From contig QOZS01000042.1 in NCBI GenBank assembly GCA_003576705.1, positions 1 to 47,920 on the forward strand: a stretch of DNA of 47,920 nucleotides, in the 5' to 3' direction. Positions 36,885-44,357 of this stretch are shown piece by piece; position 1 is the first letter of the stretch; each line of letters begins with the position of its first letter. The translations under genes and the position numbers were made by a program. Under the pieces are notes generated by a model that was given only the letters and a program-made list of their open reading frames with translations, had not been told where the DNA came from and did not search any database. This DNA comes from Desertibaculum subflavum. Lineage in GTDB: Bacteria; Pseudomonadota; Alphaproteobacteria; Ferrovibrionales; Ferrovibrionaceae.

Positions 36885-38296
36885 GAGAACTTCACGTACT
36901 GGAAATCGGCCGGCTGGTTGTTGATGCCGCGCGCCGGCGGTGCGATCCAGGACGCGAACTTGCCGGGCTCGCGCACCGGCTTCATCAGAGACTGGACATG
37001 CGCGCGATCCTGCTCGGTCGGCAGCCAGCGATCGACGGCCGCGTTCCACGTCTCCTTCGAGATCACCTCACCTTCCGGCGTCACATGCATGTTGGCGAAA
37101 GCGCCGATTCGCCGGTTGAAGGCCTGGTGCGGCAGCTTCAGCTCGAAATCGATGCCGTGCCGCTTGATGACCTGGTTCCAGCGCACCACGCCGCGGGCGC
37201 AATCGGTGGAGTAGTCATCGCGCAGGCGGGCGTTGAGCGAGGTCAGCGCCGGCTCGTCGCGGCTGGCGACGCGGCCGCCATCCAGCGCCAGCACGGGATA
37301 GAACGCGTCGGTCAGCCTGTGATCGTCCTCGCGCCGGCCTTCCTCGAACCGGCCCTTCAGGCCCATCGAGTAGAAGTTCGCCGCATTGGTCGAGATCTCG
37401 GAGCCGAACAGGTCGAGCGAGACCGAGTAGTGGAAGTTGAGATAGCGCTGCATGGTGTCGAGGTTGATGGCGCCGAACGGCGCCACGTCATGCACCTTGT
37501 GCTCGCGCATCAACTCGCAGGTGCGCTGGATGACGCGGCCGATACCGGTCTCGCCCACAAACATGTGGTGCGCTTCCTCGGTCAGCATGAAGCGGCAGGT
37601 GCGCGCCAGCGGATCGAAGCCGGACTCGGCGAGGCTCGCCAGCTGGTACTTGCCGTCGCGGTCGGTGAAATATGTGAACATGAAGAAGGAAAGCCAGTCC
37701 GGCGTCTTCTCGTTGAAGGCACCTAGGATGCGTGGCTTGTCCTCGTCGCCGGAGCGGCGCTCGAGCAAGGTCTCCGCCTCCTCGCGGCCGTCGCGGCCGA
37801 AATAGGCGTGCAGCAGGTAGACCATGGCCCAGAGGTGGCGGCCTTCCTCCACATTGACCTGGAACAGGTTGCGCAGGTCGTAGAGCGAGGGCGCGGTATG
37901 GCCGAGATGGCGCTGCTGCTCGACGCTGGCCGGCTCGGTATCGCCCTGCGTCACGATCAGGCGGCGCAGCACGCCGCGATACTCGCCCGGCACCTCCTGC
38001 CAGACCGGCTCGCCCTTGTGCTCGCCGAAGCCGATGGTGCGGCCGGCCTCCGGCTCGGCGAGGAAGATGCCCCAACGATATTCCGGCATCTTCACATGGC
38101 CGAAACTGGCCCAGCCTTTGGCGTCGACCGAGGTGGCGGTGCGCAGGTAGACATCGAGGCCCTGGTAGCTCTCCGGCCCCATCTCGCGCCACCAGTCGAG
38201 ATAGCGCGGCTGCCATTCCTCCAGCGCGCGCTGCAGGCGACGATCGCGCGAGAGATCGACGTTGTTCGGAATCCGCTCGATATAGTCGATCGCCAT
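36881..38296 (-). CDS. boxB: Benzoyl-CoA 2,3-epoxidase subunit BoxB
   Basis: 471 residues. The di-iron oxygenase of the aerobic box pathway, which forms 2,3-epoxybenzoyl-CoA. Opening MAIDYIERIPNNVDLSRDRRLQRALE and the two ExxH clusters VNVEEGRHLW (about 149–155) and LTEEAHHMF (239–246) supply the metal ligands; Glu121 and Asp212 lie at fitting positions. Its start follows the boxC stop with no gap (TAGATG), so it is the second gene of boxC–boxB. The reductase subunit gene boxA is not in the window. Confidence 0.95.
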   Translation of the reverse strand: MAIDYIERIPNNVDLSRDRRLQRALEEWQPRYLDWWREMGPESYQGLDVYLRTATSVDAKGWASFGHVKMPEYRWGIFLAEPEAGRTIGFGEHKGEPVWQEVPGEYRGVLRRLIVTQGDTEPASVEQQRHLGHTAPSLYDLRNLFQVNVEEGRHLWAMVYLLHAYFGRDGREEAETLLERRSGDEDKPRILGAFNEKTPDWLSFFMFTYFTDRDGKYQLASLAESGFDPLARTCRFMLTEEAHHMFVGETGIGRVIQRTCELMREHKVHDVAPFGAINLDTMQRYLNFHYSVSLDLFGSEISTNAANFYSMGLKGRFEEGRREDDHRLTDAFYPVLALDGGRVASRDEPALTSLNARLRDDYSTDCARGVVRWNQVIKRHGIDFELKLPHQAFNRRIGAFANMHVTPEGEVISKETWNAAVDRWLPTEQDRAHVQSLMKPVREPGKFASWIAPPARGINNQPADFQYVKFS

Positions 38297-39946
38297 CTAG
38301 ACCCTCCCGCGGTCGAATTCGGGCCGTTGCCCGGTGCCGTAGCGCTTCAAGGCGCCGGCTGGTCCAACGGCATTGGGCCGCTGGAAGATCCAGTTCTGCC
38401 AGGCCGAGAGACGGGCGAAGATCTTGCTCTCCATCGTCTCCGGCCCGGGGAAGCGCAAGCTCGCCTCGAGCCCGGTCAGCGCGTCGGGCGAAAAGGCCGC
38501 GCGCTCCTCGATGGCGAGGCGCACCTCGTCCTCCCAGTCGATCTCGTCCGGCGTGAAGGTGGCGAGGCCGAGCTTCTCGGCCTCGGCGGCGTCGAGATCC
38601 TCGCCGATCCGGGCTGCCGCGTCGGCGATGGCGGTCGCGTCGTCCTGCAGGCGGGCCTTGAGCCGGGTCAGGCCGGTGACCATCGGATAGGCGCCGAAAT
38701 TCATCGGCGTGAGACGCACGCGCGCCGGCGGGCGGTTGTCGCCCTCGATGCTGCCGTCCAGCATGTAGACGCGGTCGGCGGCCAGCAGGAGCTCGGCCAG
38801 GGTGCCGGCAAAGCAGGAGCCCGGCTCCACCAAGCCGAAGATCGTGCGGGCCGAGAGGTCGAGCCGCTTCAGCACGCGCTTGAGATAGAGCGTGGCCTCG
38901 CGGATGAACCAGTCGGAAGAGTCTCGCGCCAGCAGCGCGTCATAGGCGGCGACGGCGTCGAGCATGCCTTCGCTGCGCAACACCCAAGTGCCGATCGTTT
39001 CCTCGTTGAAGCGCAGATGCAGGATGGCATCGTCGAGTGCGCGGGCCAGCGAGAGTGGCCAGAACGCGGCGCCCTGCCGCTTGGCGACGGCGACGTCGTA
39101 CGGCGGCGCATCCGTTGGCCCTTTGACAATGATCTCGACGGCCCCACGCTCGCGGTCGATCCGCAGCGTCAGCGTGTCGTAATCGATGCGGTCGCCATCG
39201 ATGGCCCGCGCCAGCGGCGGAAGCGCGATTCCGGACTCTCCGGCGGGGCGTGCGCTCTGGGCGGCGAGCTCGGTCGCGCGCGCGGCGACGGTGTCGGTGA
39301 AGCGCGAGCGCGGCACCACCTCGTCGACCAGGCGCCATTCGACGGCCCGCTTGCCGCGCAGGCCTTCCTCTGTCGTGCAGAAGAAATCAGCCCGGTCGCG
39401 CCGCACCTTGCGCTTGTCGACAAGGCGGGTCAGCCCGCCGGTGCCGGGCAGCACCGCGAGCAGCGGCACTTCCGGCAGCGAGACGGCGGAGCTGCCGTCG
39501 TCGATCAGCAGGATCTTCTCGCAGGCGAGCGCCAGTTCGTAGCCGCCGCCGGCGCAGGCGCCGTTCACCGCCGCCAGCCAGACCTGGCCGGAATGCACCG
39601 AAGCATCCTCGATGGCGTTGCGCGTCTCGTTGGTGAACTTGCAGAAGTTGACCTTGTGGCCATGCGTGGCGCCGCTCAGCATGCGGATGTTCGCGCCGGC
39701 GCAGAACACGCGGTCCTTGGCCGAGGTGACCACCACGGCGCCGACTTCCGGATGCTCGAAGCGCAGCCGCAACATCGCATCCGCAAGCTCGATATCGACG
39801 CCGAGATCGTAGGAATTGAGCTTCAGCTCATAGCCGGGGAAGAGGCCGCCGCCTTCCGCCACGTCGAGCGCCAGCGTCGCCACCCGGCCCTCGACGGCGA
39901 GCTTCCAATGCTTGTAGCGGGAGGGGTCGGTGCGGAACTCGAGCAT
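38297..39946 (-). CDS. boxC: 2,3-Epoxybenzoyl-CoA dihydrolase (benzoyl-CoA-dihydrodiol lyase) BoxC
   Basis: 549 residues. Crotonase superfamily, cleaves the ring of 2,3-epoxybenzoyl-CoA. MLEFRTDPSRYKHWKLAVEG and VAEGGGLFPGYELKLNSYDLGVDIELAD are typical BoxC text. The oxyanion-hole segments are VFCAGANIRML and NGACAGGGYELALAC, and it carries the extended C-terminal half of the family. First gene of boxC–boxB. A palindromic operator-like site lies over a TATAAT 21–36 bases upstream. Confidence 0.95.
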   Translation of the reverse strand: MLEFRTDPSRYKHWKLAVEGRVATLALDVAEGGGLFPGYELKLNSYDLGVDIELADAMLRLRFEHPEVGAVVVTSAKDRVFCAGANIRMLSGATHGHKVNFCKFTNETRNAIEDASVHSGQVWLAAVNGACAGGGYELALACEKILLIDDGSSAVSLPEVPLLAVLPGTGGLTRLVDKRKVRRDRADFFCTTEEGLRGKRAVEWRLVDEVVPRSRFTDTVAARATELAAQSARPAGESGIALPPLARAIDGDRIDYDTLTLRIDRERGAVEIIVKGPTDAPPYDVAVAKRQGAAFWPLSLARALDDAILHLRFNEETIGTWVLRSEGMLDAVAAYDALLARDSSDWFIREATLYLKRVLKRLDLSARTIFGLVEPGSCFAGTLAELLLAADRVYMLDGSIEGDNRPPARVRLTPMNFGAYPMVTGLTRLKARLQDDATAIADAAARIGEDLDAAEAEKLGLATFTPDEIDWEDEVRLAIEERAAFSPDALTGLEASLRFPGPETMESKIFARLSAWQNWIFQRPNAVGPAGALKRYGTGQRPEFDRGRV

Positions 39947-39966
39947 GCCGGCTACCGGGCTGTTTC

Positions 39967-39982
39967 ATGCATTATAATGCAT
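39967..39982 (-). promoter_or_regulatory. Operator-like palindrome of BzdR/BoxR type over the boxC promoter
   Basis: ATGCATTATAATGCAT, a perfect 16-bp palindrome containing TGCA-N6-TGCA (39968–39981), the operator type described for the benzoyl-CoA-responsive repressor BzdR and its relative BoxR in Azoarcus. Its centre is a perfect -10 box TATAAT (39971–39976 on both strands), so a bound repressor would block RNA polymerase. A second TGCATTAT begins at 39998, exactly 30 bases from the first. No boxR gene lies in the window. Confidence 0.7.
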
Positions 39983-40036
39983 GTTGCCGGAGAAATCTGC
40001 ATTATTTTTGAGATCTCGCCGGCCAGACCTGCGCGC

Positions 40037-40321
40037 TCAGGGCTGGCCGTGGCGCTCGCCCCGTTCCTGATTGGATATCCGGGCCTCCAGCGAACGGAGG
40101 CGATCGCGCACCCCGTCCCGCTCGGTTTCCAGCCGCCCGATGGCGATCTCTACCTGCTTGAGCGACTGGTTCAGCTGGTCCAGCGAGCGGTCGATCCGGT
40201 TGAAGCCCCAGACCAGGATGCCGGCGACGAGCACGATCGCGCCACGTGAGAGCACGTTGGCAATCGCGGCTTTTGCCTGAACGTCCCGGTGCGTTTCGGG
40301 ATCAGCGTCCATTGCCGGCAT
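40037..40321 (-). CDS. Small membrane protein with C-terminal coiled coil
   Basis: 94 residues from the ATG at 40321, preceded by AGGAGGTG with four bases between. A short acidic lead is followed by one transmembrane helix (AIVLVAGILVWGFNRI, about 31–46) and a heptad-like coiled coil (LDQLNQSLKQVEIAIGRLETERDGVRDRLRSLEARI). No named family recognised. It sits between the radical-SAM gene and the box operon, reading the same way; the box operator is between it and boxC, so it is probably a separate unit. Confidence 0.65.
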   Translation of the reverse strand: MPAMDADPETHRDVQAKAAIANVLSRGAIVLVAGILVWGFNRIDRSLDQLNQSLKQVEIAIGRLETERDGVRDRLRSLEARISNQERGERHGQP

Positions 40322-40442
40322 GGAACACCTCCTGTCGAACCGTGACCAGGGCCGAGTCCAATCGGACGACCCCGGCCAGGCAGCAGGAATCGCGACAGCG
40401 CTCGAGCGCTGCCCACGCCAATCCGTCGAGATCTCTGGCTGG

Positions 40443-43400
40443 CTACTCCGCCGCCTGCTGCCGCGCCGCAATCTGGTCGCGGATCTCGTTCTCCACGACC
40501 TGGCGCGAGACATCGCGGATCACGCCCTCGATGCCGATGACATCGACCTCCGCCAGGTCGATGGGACCCAGCGATTTCGGCAGTCCGTAAACGAAGCCCT
40601 CGTAACTGACGATGTCATAGTCCTCGATAGAGGCCATCAGCTGCGGGACATGCAGCACCTCGCCCGCCGGCCCGCTGCCGCGTTCGGCGGACTTCCGGAT
40701 TTGCTTCCCGGCTTCGGCACCGGCGCGCTCGCGGATCGTCCGCATGACGGTTTGCGCGTCGTCCGCAATGATGATGCCGGACTGACTTGTCGAGCCGGTT
40801 TCCCGCCACTTCACCTTCATGCCGTCGGGCACGCCGTAGAAGAGGCCATCAAACTCGATCAGCTTATAGCCGTGCAGCGAGGTCAGCGGCGTCGGCTTGG
40901 CATCCTGGCTGATCGCGCGAGCGGCAACGATATCCGTACCTGGAATCGGCTGCGGTACGGCAATGCGCGACCGGCCCGAACCGATCCGCGTGGCACCGGC
41001 GACGGCCTGGACCAGACCGCGCGGCGCGACATCGGATTTCTTCCGCGCGATTGCATGGTGTCGCGACGGCCAGATCGACCGCAGCTCCTGTCGCATCTTC
41101 TTCGGCAGAATGGCCTTGGTGATTCGCTCGTACGCCCAGGCGAGCTGCGACGGCGCGACGAGCTTGTCACGATCGATCGCGATGTAGTCGCCGCCGAGAG
41201 AGATGATCAATGGCCGTTCGGCCAAGGCAACCTGCTCGCCCTCGTCGCCGATCGCGCTGCCGGCACGGAACAGCGTTCCCGCCTGCCGCTGGCGCTCCTG
41301 CGAATCATATTGTCCGCGCGAATCCGCCCACTTGTTCGTGCGTTCGATCTCGACCAGGAGGACGGTGTCATCCTCCGCCGTCAGCACGCCCGCGATCGGC
41401 TTGCCTTCCGCCGCCGGCGCGAGATCGACCTCGCCGAGCTCATGCGGAACCGCGTACCATCGCTCCTTGAAGCGGTACACCTTATGCGTTTCCAGGTCGT
41501 GCACCAGCACCGGCGCATCGTTCGCCGCGGCCGGCGCGGCCTTATAGGAGCCGCCAGCGCGAGCCCCTCGATCGGTCGAGCGCACATCGGCAACGATCTG
41601 ATCGACCCAAGCGCCCATCTTGAAGCCGGAATCGTAGAGCTTGGTGACGATGCGTTCGAACCGCTCTTTCCTGACCTGGGCGTCGATATAGGGCTCGACG
41701 CTGTACCAGGCATCGGCCGGCACATAGCGCTGGTTCTCGGCGTAGAGCTGCTCCTTGGAGGTGCGGAAGCGGATGCCGTACCGCTCCGGATCGATCCAGT
41801 AGACGCTGCCGTTGACCAGGATCAGTGGGTTGATGTTGGCGACCCGCCCGATATAGCGCCGGTTCTCCAGGATCAGGTCGACGCCCTCGTCGCAATCGGC
41901 GTCCGTCTCGCCCGGCACGCCGATGACCCAGTTGACCTCGGTATAAATGCCGGCTTCCCAGCAATCCCTGAGGTTCTGCCGGACCATGTCGACGGTATAG
42001 CCCTTCTTCTGCAGGCGCAGCGTGTTCTCGGAGAAGGCGTCGACGCCGAAGCGCAGCGCGACGAAGCCGGCGGCGTGCAGCTTGTCGAAAAAGGCGCGGT
42101 CGCTCGTCTTTTGAATGCGAAGCTGGCCGGAGAGCCGCACCTTGATATCGCGGCGGATAATCTCGTCGCAGATTTCCAGCAGCTTGTCCGGCATGCCGTT
42201 CAGGTCGCTCTCGTTGAACATGAAGAGCGTGCAGCCCTGCTCGACCAGCCATTCCAATTCGTCGACGAAGTTCTGCGGCGAACGGATGCGCCAGTAGAAT
42301 CGCTCCGCGCAGAAGGTACAGCGCGACCAGCGGCAGCCGCGGCTCGCGATGATCGGGACCAGCTGATAGCCGTTGTAATTCCGGTAGATGCTGAGATCAG
42401 CCCATTCGTAGCGCGGCATGTCGAGCTGATCGAGATTGTGCTGCATCGGCGCCGGCACGAACATGCGGCCAGGCGTATCGTGACGCGACAGCACGCCGGG
42501 CACATCCTTCGGCCGCTCTCCAGCAGCAAGGCGCTTCACCAGGGGCCCGACGACGAGGTCGGCCTCGCCGATGCACATGTACTCGGCCTCGGGAAAGGCG
42601 CGCAGCCCGACATCAGCGTTGTAGCAGCTGAAGCCGCCGACCAGGATGACGATGTCGGGCAATCCCGCGCGCACCTTGTTGACCAGCAGCCGCGAGCATT
42701 TCTCGTTGCACTGCTGGATGGAGAGACCGAGAATCCTCGGGCGCGCCCTGATGATCTCGTTCGCCGCCTCCTCGATGATCGGCGCCAGATAGGCCAGTAG
42801 CTCCGGATTGTCCCAGAGATCGTAGTTCTCCGCCTGCCATGGATCGGTCGGCAGGATGCGCCCGCTGGGCAGGACGATCCTGCCGCCTTCATCGAACAGG
42901 CGACGGATGTGGAAGCGGTGATAAGCGACGATATCGAGATCGAAGGTCTCGAGATTGATGCCGGCCCGCTTCAGCGCATTGTGAACGTAGGCGAGGCCGT
43001 TCGGCATCAGCGCCAGATTGCGTGCCGGACAGTCGAGCAGGATCATATCCGTCGATCCGCTGAACTTTATGCGCGGCACCTTGATCGGATATATGTTGCG
43101 CGCGATCGGCGTCCAAGCCCGCATCGGGATCACGTCGAAGGCGATCTCCGAAAGCACGGTGGCGTCGATCACATCGAGGTCGTCGCGCAGGCCCTCTTCG
43201 GCCAGCATGCGCTCGACCGCGCGGGTTTCGCAGAGAAAGACCGTCTTCACGTCGCCAGGCAGCGCGTCCGGGGCGCAAACCGGAATGCCGGCCACGGCGC
43301 CCGAAACAGGACCTACCTCCGGCGTGATCACGTGCAGAATCTTCTGGCGCAGTTCCGGCGCCCGTTCGAGCAGGGGCTCGAGCAAGGGGCCGTTCCATAG

Positions 43401-43655
43401 GGCAAGGCCCGGCTTGCCCGCGAGATGGGCCGCCAGGCGACCGAGCAACGCGCGGCTTTCCGCGTCCATGACGGCGAAGCACTGGTACGGGCTGAAGCAG
43501 ACCCGCGTACCCTCGACCTGCCAGTGCAGGCTGTTCCGCTCCAGGGTGACGTTTACGATGCCATTCAAGCGCTTGATCCTGTGCCAGGGCGCGGAGCACG
43601 GGGGTGACGACGACCCGCCAGCGTCTGATCCGGGCACGGCCGGCGCCTTAGCCAC
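40443..43655 (-). CDS. B12-binding-domain radical SAM protein with four C-terminal repeats
   Basis: 1070 residues from a GTG at 43655 (start not certain). An unassigned N-terminal region (about 30–200) is followed by a cobalamin-binding-like Rossmann domain (204–370, with ILGLSIQQCNEKC and IVILVGGFSCYNADVGLRAF) and a radical-SAM domain. The cluster-binding cysteines are Cys441, Cys446 and Cys449 in GCRWSRCTFCAERF, a CX4CX2C spacing instead of CX3CX2C. The C-terminal third holds four divergent repeats starting near 714, 814, 926 and 1007, each with a Tyr-hydrophobic strand and YGVP-like motif (KERWYAVPHELGEVDL, GDYIAIDRDKLVAP, FDGLFYGVPDG, YEGFVYGLPKSLGPIDL). Likely a methylation or other radical modification of an unknown substrate. 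A TIR-like gene lies 61 bases upstream. Confidence 0.8.
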   Translation of the reverse strand: MAKAPAVPGSDAGGSSSPPCSAPWHRIKRLNGIVNVTLERNSLHWQVEGTRVCFSPYQCFAVMDAESRALLGRLAAHLAGKPGLALWNGPLLEPLLERAPELRQKILHVITPEVGPVSGAVAGIPVCAPDALPGDVKTVFLCETRAVERMLAEEGLRDDLDVIDATVLSEIAFDVIPMRAWTPIARNIYPIKVPRIKFSGSTDMILLDCPARNLALMPNGLAYVHNALKRAGINLETFDLDIVAYHRFHIRRLFDEGGRIVLPSGRILPTDPWQAENYDLWDNPELLAYLAPIIEEAANEIIRARPRILGLSIQQCNEKCSRLLVNKVRAGLPDIVILVGGFSCYNADVGLRAFPEAEYMCIGEADLVVGPLVKRLAAGERPKDVPGVLSRHDTPGRMFVPAPMQHNLDQLDMPRYEWADLSIYRNYNGYQLVPIIASRGCRWSRCTFCAERFYWRIRSPQNFVDELEWLVEQGCTLFMFNESDLNGMPDKLLEICDEIIRRDIKVRLSGQLRIQKTSDRAFFDKLHAAGFVALRFGVDAFSENTLRLQKKGYTVDMVRQNLRDCWEAGIYTEVNWVIGVPGETDADCDEGVDLILENRRYIGRVANINPLILVNGSVYWIDPERYGIRFRTSKEQLYAENQRYVPADAWYSVEPYIDAQVRKERFERIVTKLYDSGFKMGAWVDQIVADVRSTDRGARAGGSYKAAPAAANDAPVLVHDLETHKVYRFKERWYAVPHELGEVDLAPAAEGKPIAGVLTAEDDTVLLVEIERTNKWADSRGQYDSQERQRQAGTLFRAGSAIGDEGEQVALAERPLIISLGGDYIAIDRDKLVAPSQLAWAYERITKAILPKKMRQELRSIWPSRHHAIARKKSDVAPRGLVQAVAGATRIGSGRSRIAVPQPIPGTDIVAARAISQDAKPTPLTSLHGYKLIEFDGLFYGVPDGMKVKWRETGSTSQSGIIIADDAQTVMRTIRERAGAEAGKQIRKSAERGSGPAGEVLHVPQLMASIEDYDIVSYEGFVYGLPKSLGPIDLAEVDVIGIEGVIRDVSRQVVENEIRDQIAARQQAAE

Positions 43656-43716
43656 TGCCGATCCAAGCCGTCACCTCGGTCAATACAACCTTCCCAACGA
43701 TAAATTGCAGGGAGTC

Positions 43717-44160
43717 TCACCGCAAGGGAGACGCCGCCGGTTCCGGCGCCGGCAGCGCCGCCACGATCTGCGTCGCATCCCAGCCGACGCGCAGATCCAC
43801 CAGCTCGGCCGCCTCCGGCATCATCGCCTCGGCGCCATGTGCCGGTAAGCCGATGATGCGCTTGCCGTATTTGCGCGCCATCTCGACCTCCAGAAGGATC
43901 CATTTCCGCGCGCTCTTGCTCTCGAATACGCTGGACAACAGGATGACGGCGCAGGTCGGTGCGATCTGCTGCTCCAGCCACAGATGCACGCGCTGGCGGC
44001 CGACCTCGGTATTCGGGTCCAGGCCGGGGTCGTACCAGGGCACGCTGAAATTGCGCCACGACGATTTCAGCGTCGCGTCGAGCAGATCGCTCAGCCTGGT
44101 CCAATCGTCGTGGTATCGCCACGCATGCGTGATGAAAATATCGTAGACCTGCTCGTCCAT
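43717..44160 (-). CDS. TIR-like domain protein (ThsB/MTH538 type, DUF1863)
   Basis: 147 residues from the ATG at 44160, chosen because the family's first strand follows at once (MDEQVYDIFITHAWRYHDD). In-frame ATGs up to 44205 would add at most 15 residues. Features of the TIR-like fold: FITHAW, SWRNFSVPWYDPGLDP, INxxI-like WLEQQIAPTCAVILLSSVFES, and ARKWILLEVEMARKYGKRIIGLPAHG, where the Glu of LLEVEMA is a candidate catalytic residue. ThsB proteins with this fold make NAD-derived signals in Thoeris phage defence, but no ThsA partner gene is present. The same fold is also found in proteins outside Thoeris. It lies 61 bases before the radical-SAM gene. Confidence 0.75.
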   Translation of the reverse strand: MDEQVYDIFITHAWRYHDDWTRLSDLLDATLKSSWRNFSVPWYDPGLDPNTEVGRQRVHLWLEQQIAPTCAVILLSSVFESKSARKWILLEVEMARKYGKRIIGLPAHGAEAMMPEAAELVDLRVGWDATQIVAALPAPEPAASPLR

Positions 44161-44357
44161 CCTCGATGATTCCGCTCCGGTCGCCGCGGGCATTTCCGGC
44201 ACCATAACAGATCGAGGGCGGTCACACCGAAAGCCCGTCGACGGAAATCTGCCTCGCTCGGCGTTGCGCCGCCGACGGCGCGGCTTGTAGTTTGGCTGGG
44301 CGCGGCTTATGTCGGCCTGGGCTCGTTCGTCGAAATCTCGAATCGAGAGCGCGGGAC

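Noticed and set aside
37808..40249. An 813-codon frame opposite boxB–boxC
   Set aside because: It crosses two well-supported genes and the box promoter and has no recognisable motif.
40320..42800. An 826-codon open frame opposite the radical-SAM gene
   Set aside because: It mirrors the codon pattern of the radical-SAM gene, which has clear domains; the antisense product has none.
43717..44160. A complete Thoeris defence system
   Set aside because: Only the TIR-like ThsB-type gene is seen; there is no ThsA-type SIR2/SLOG or membrane effector in the window.
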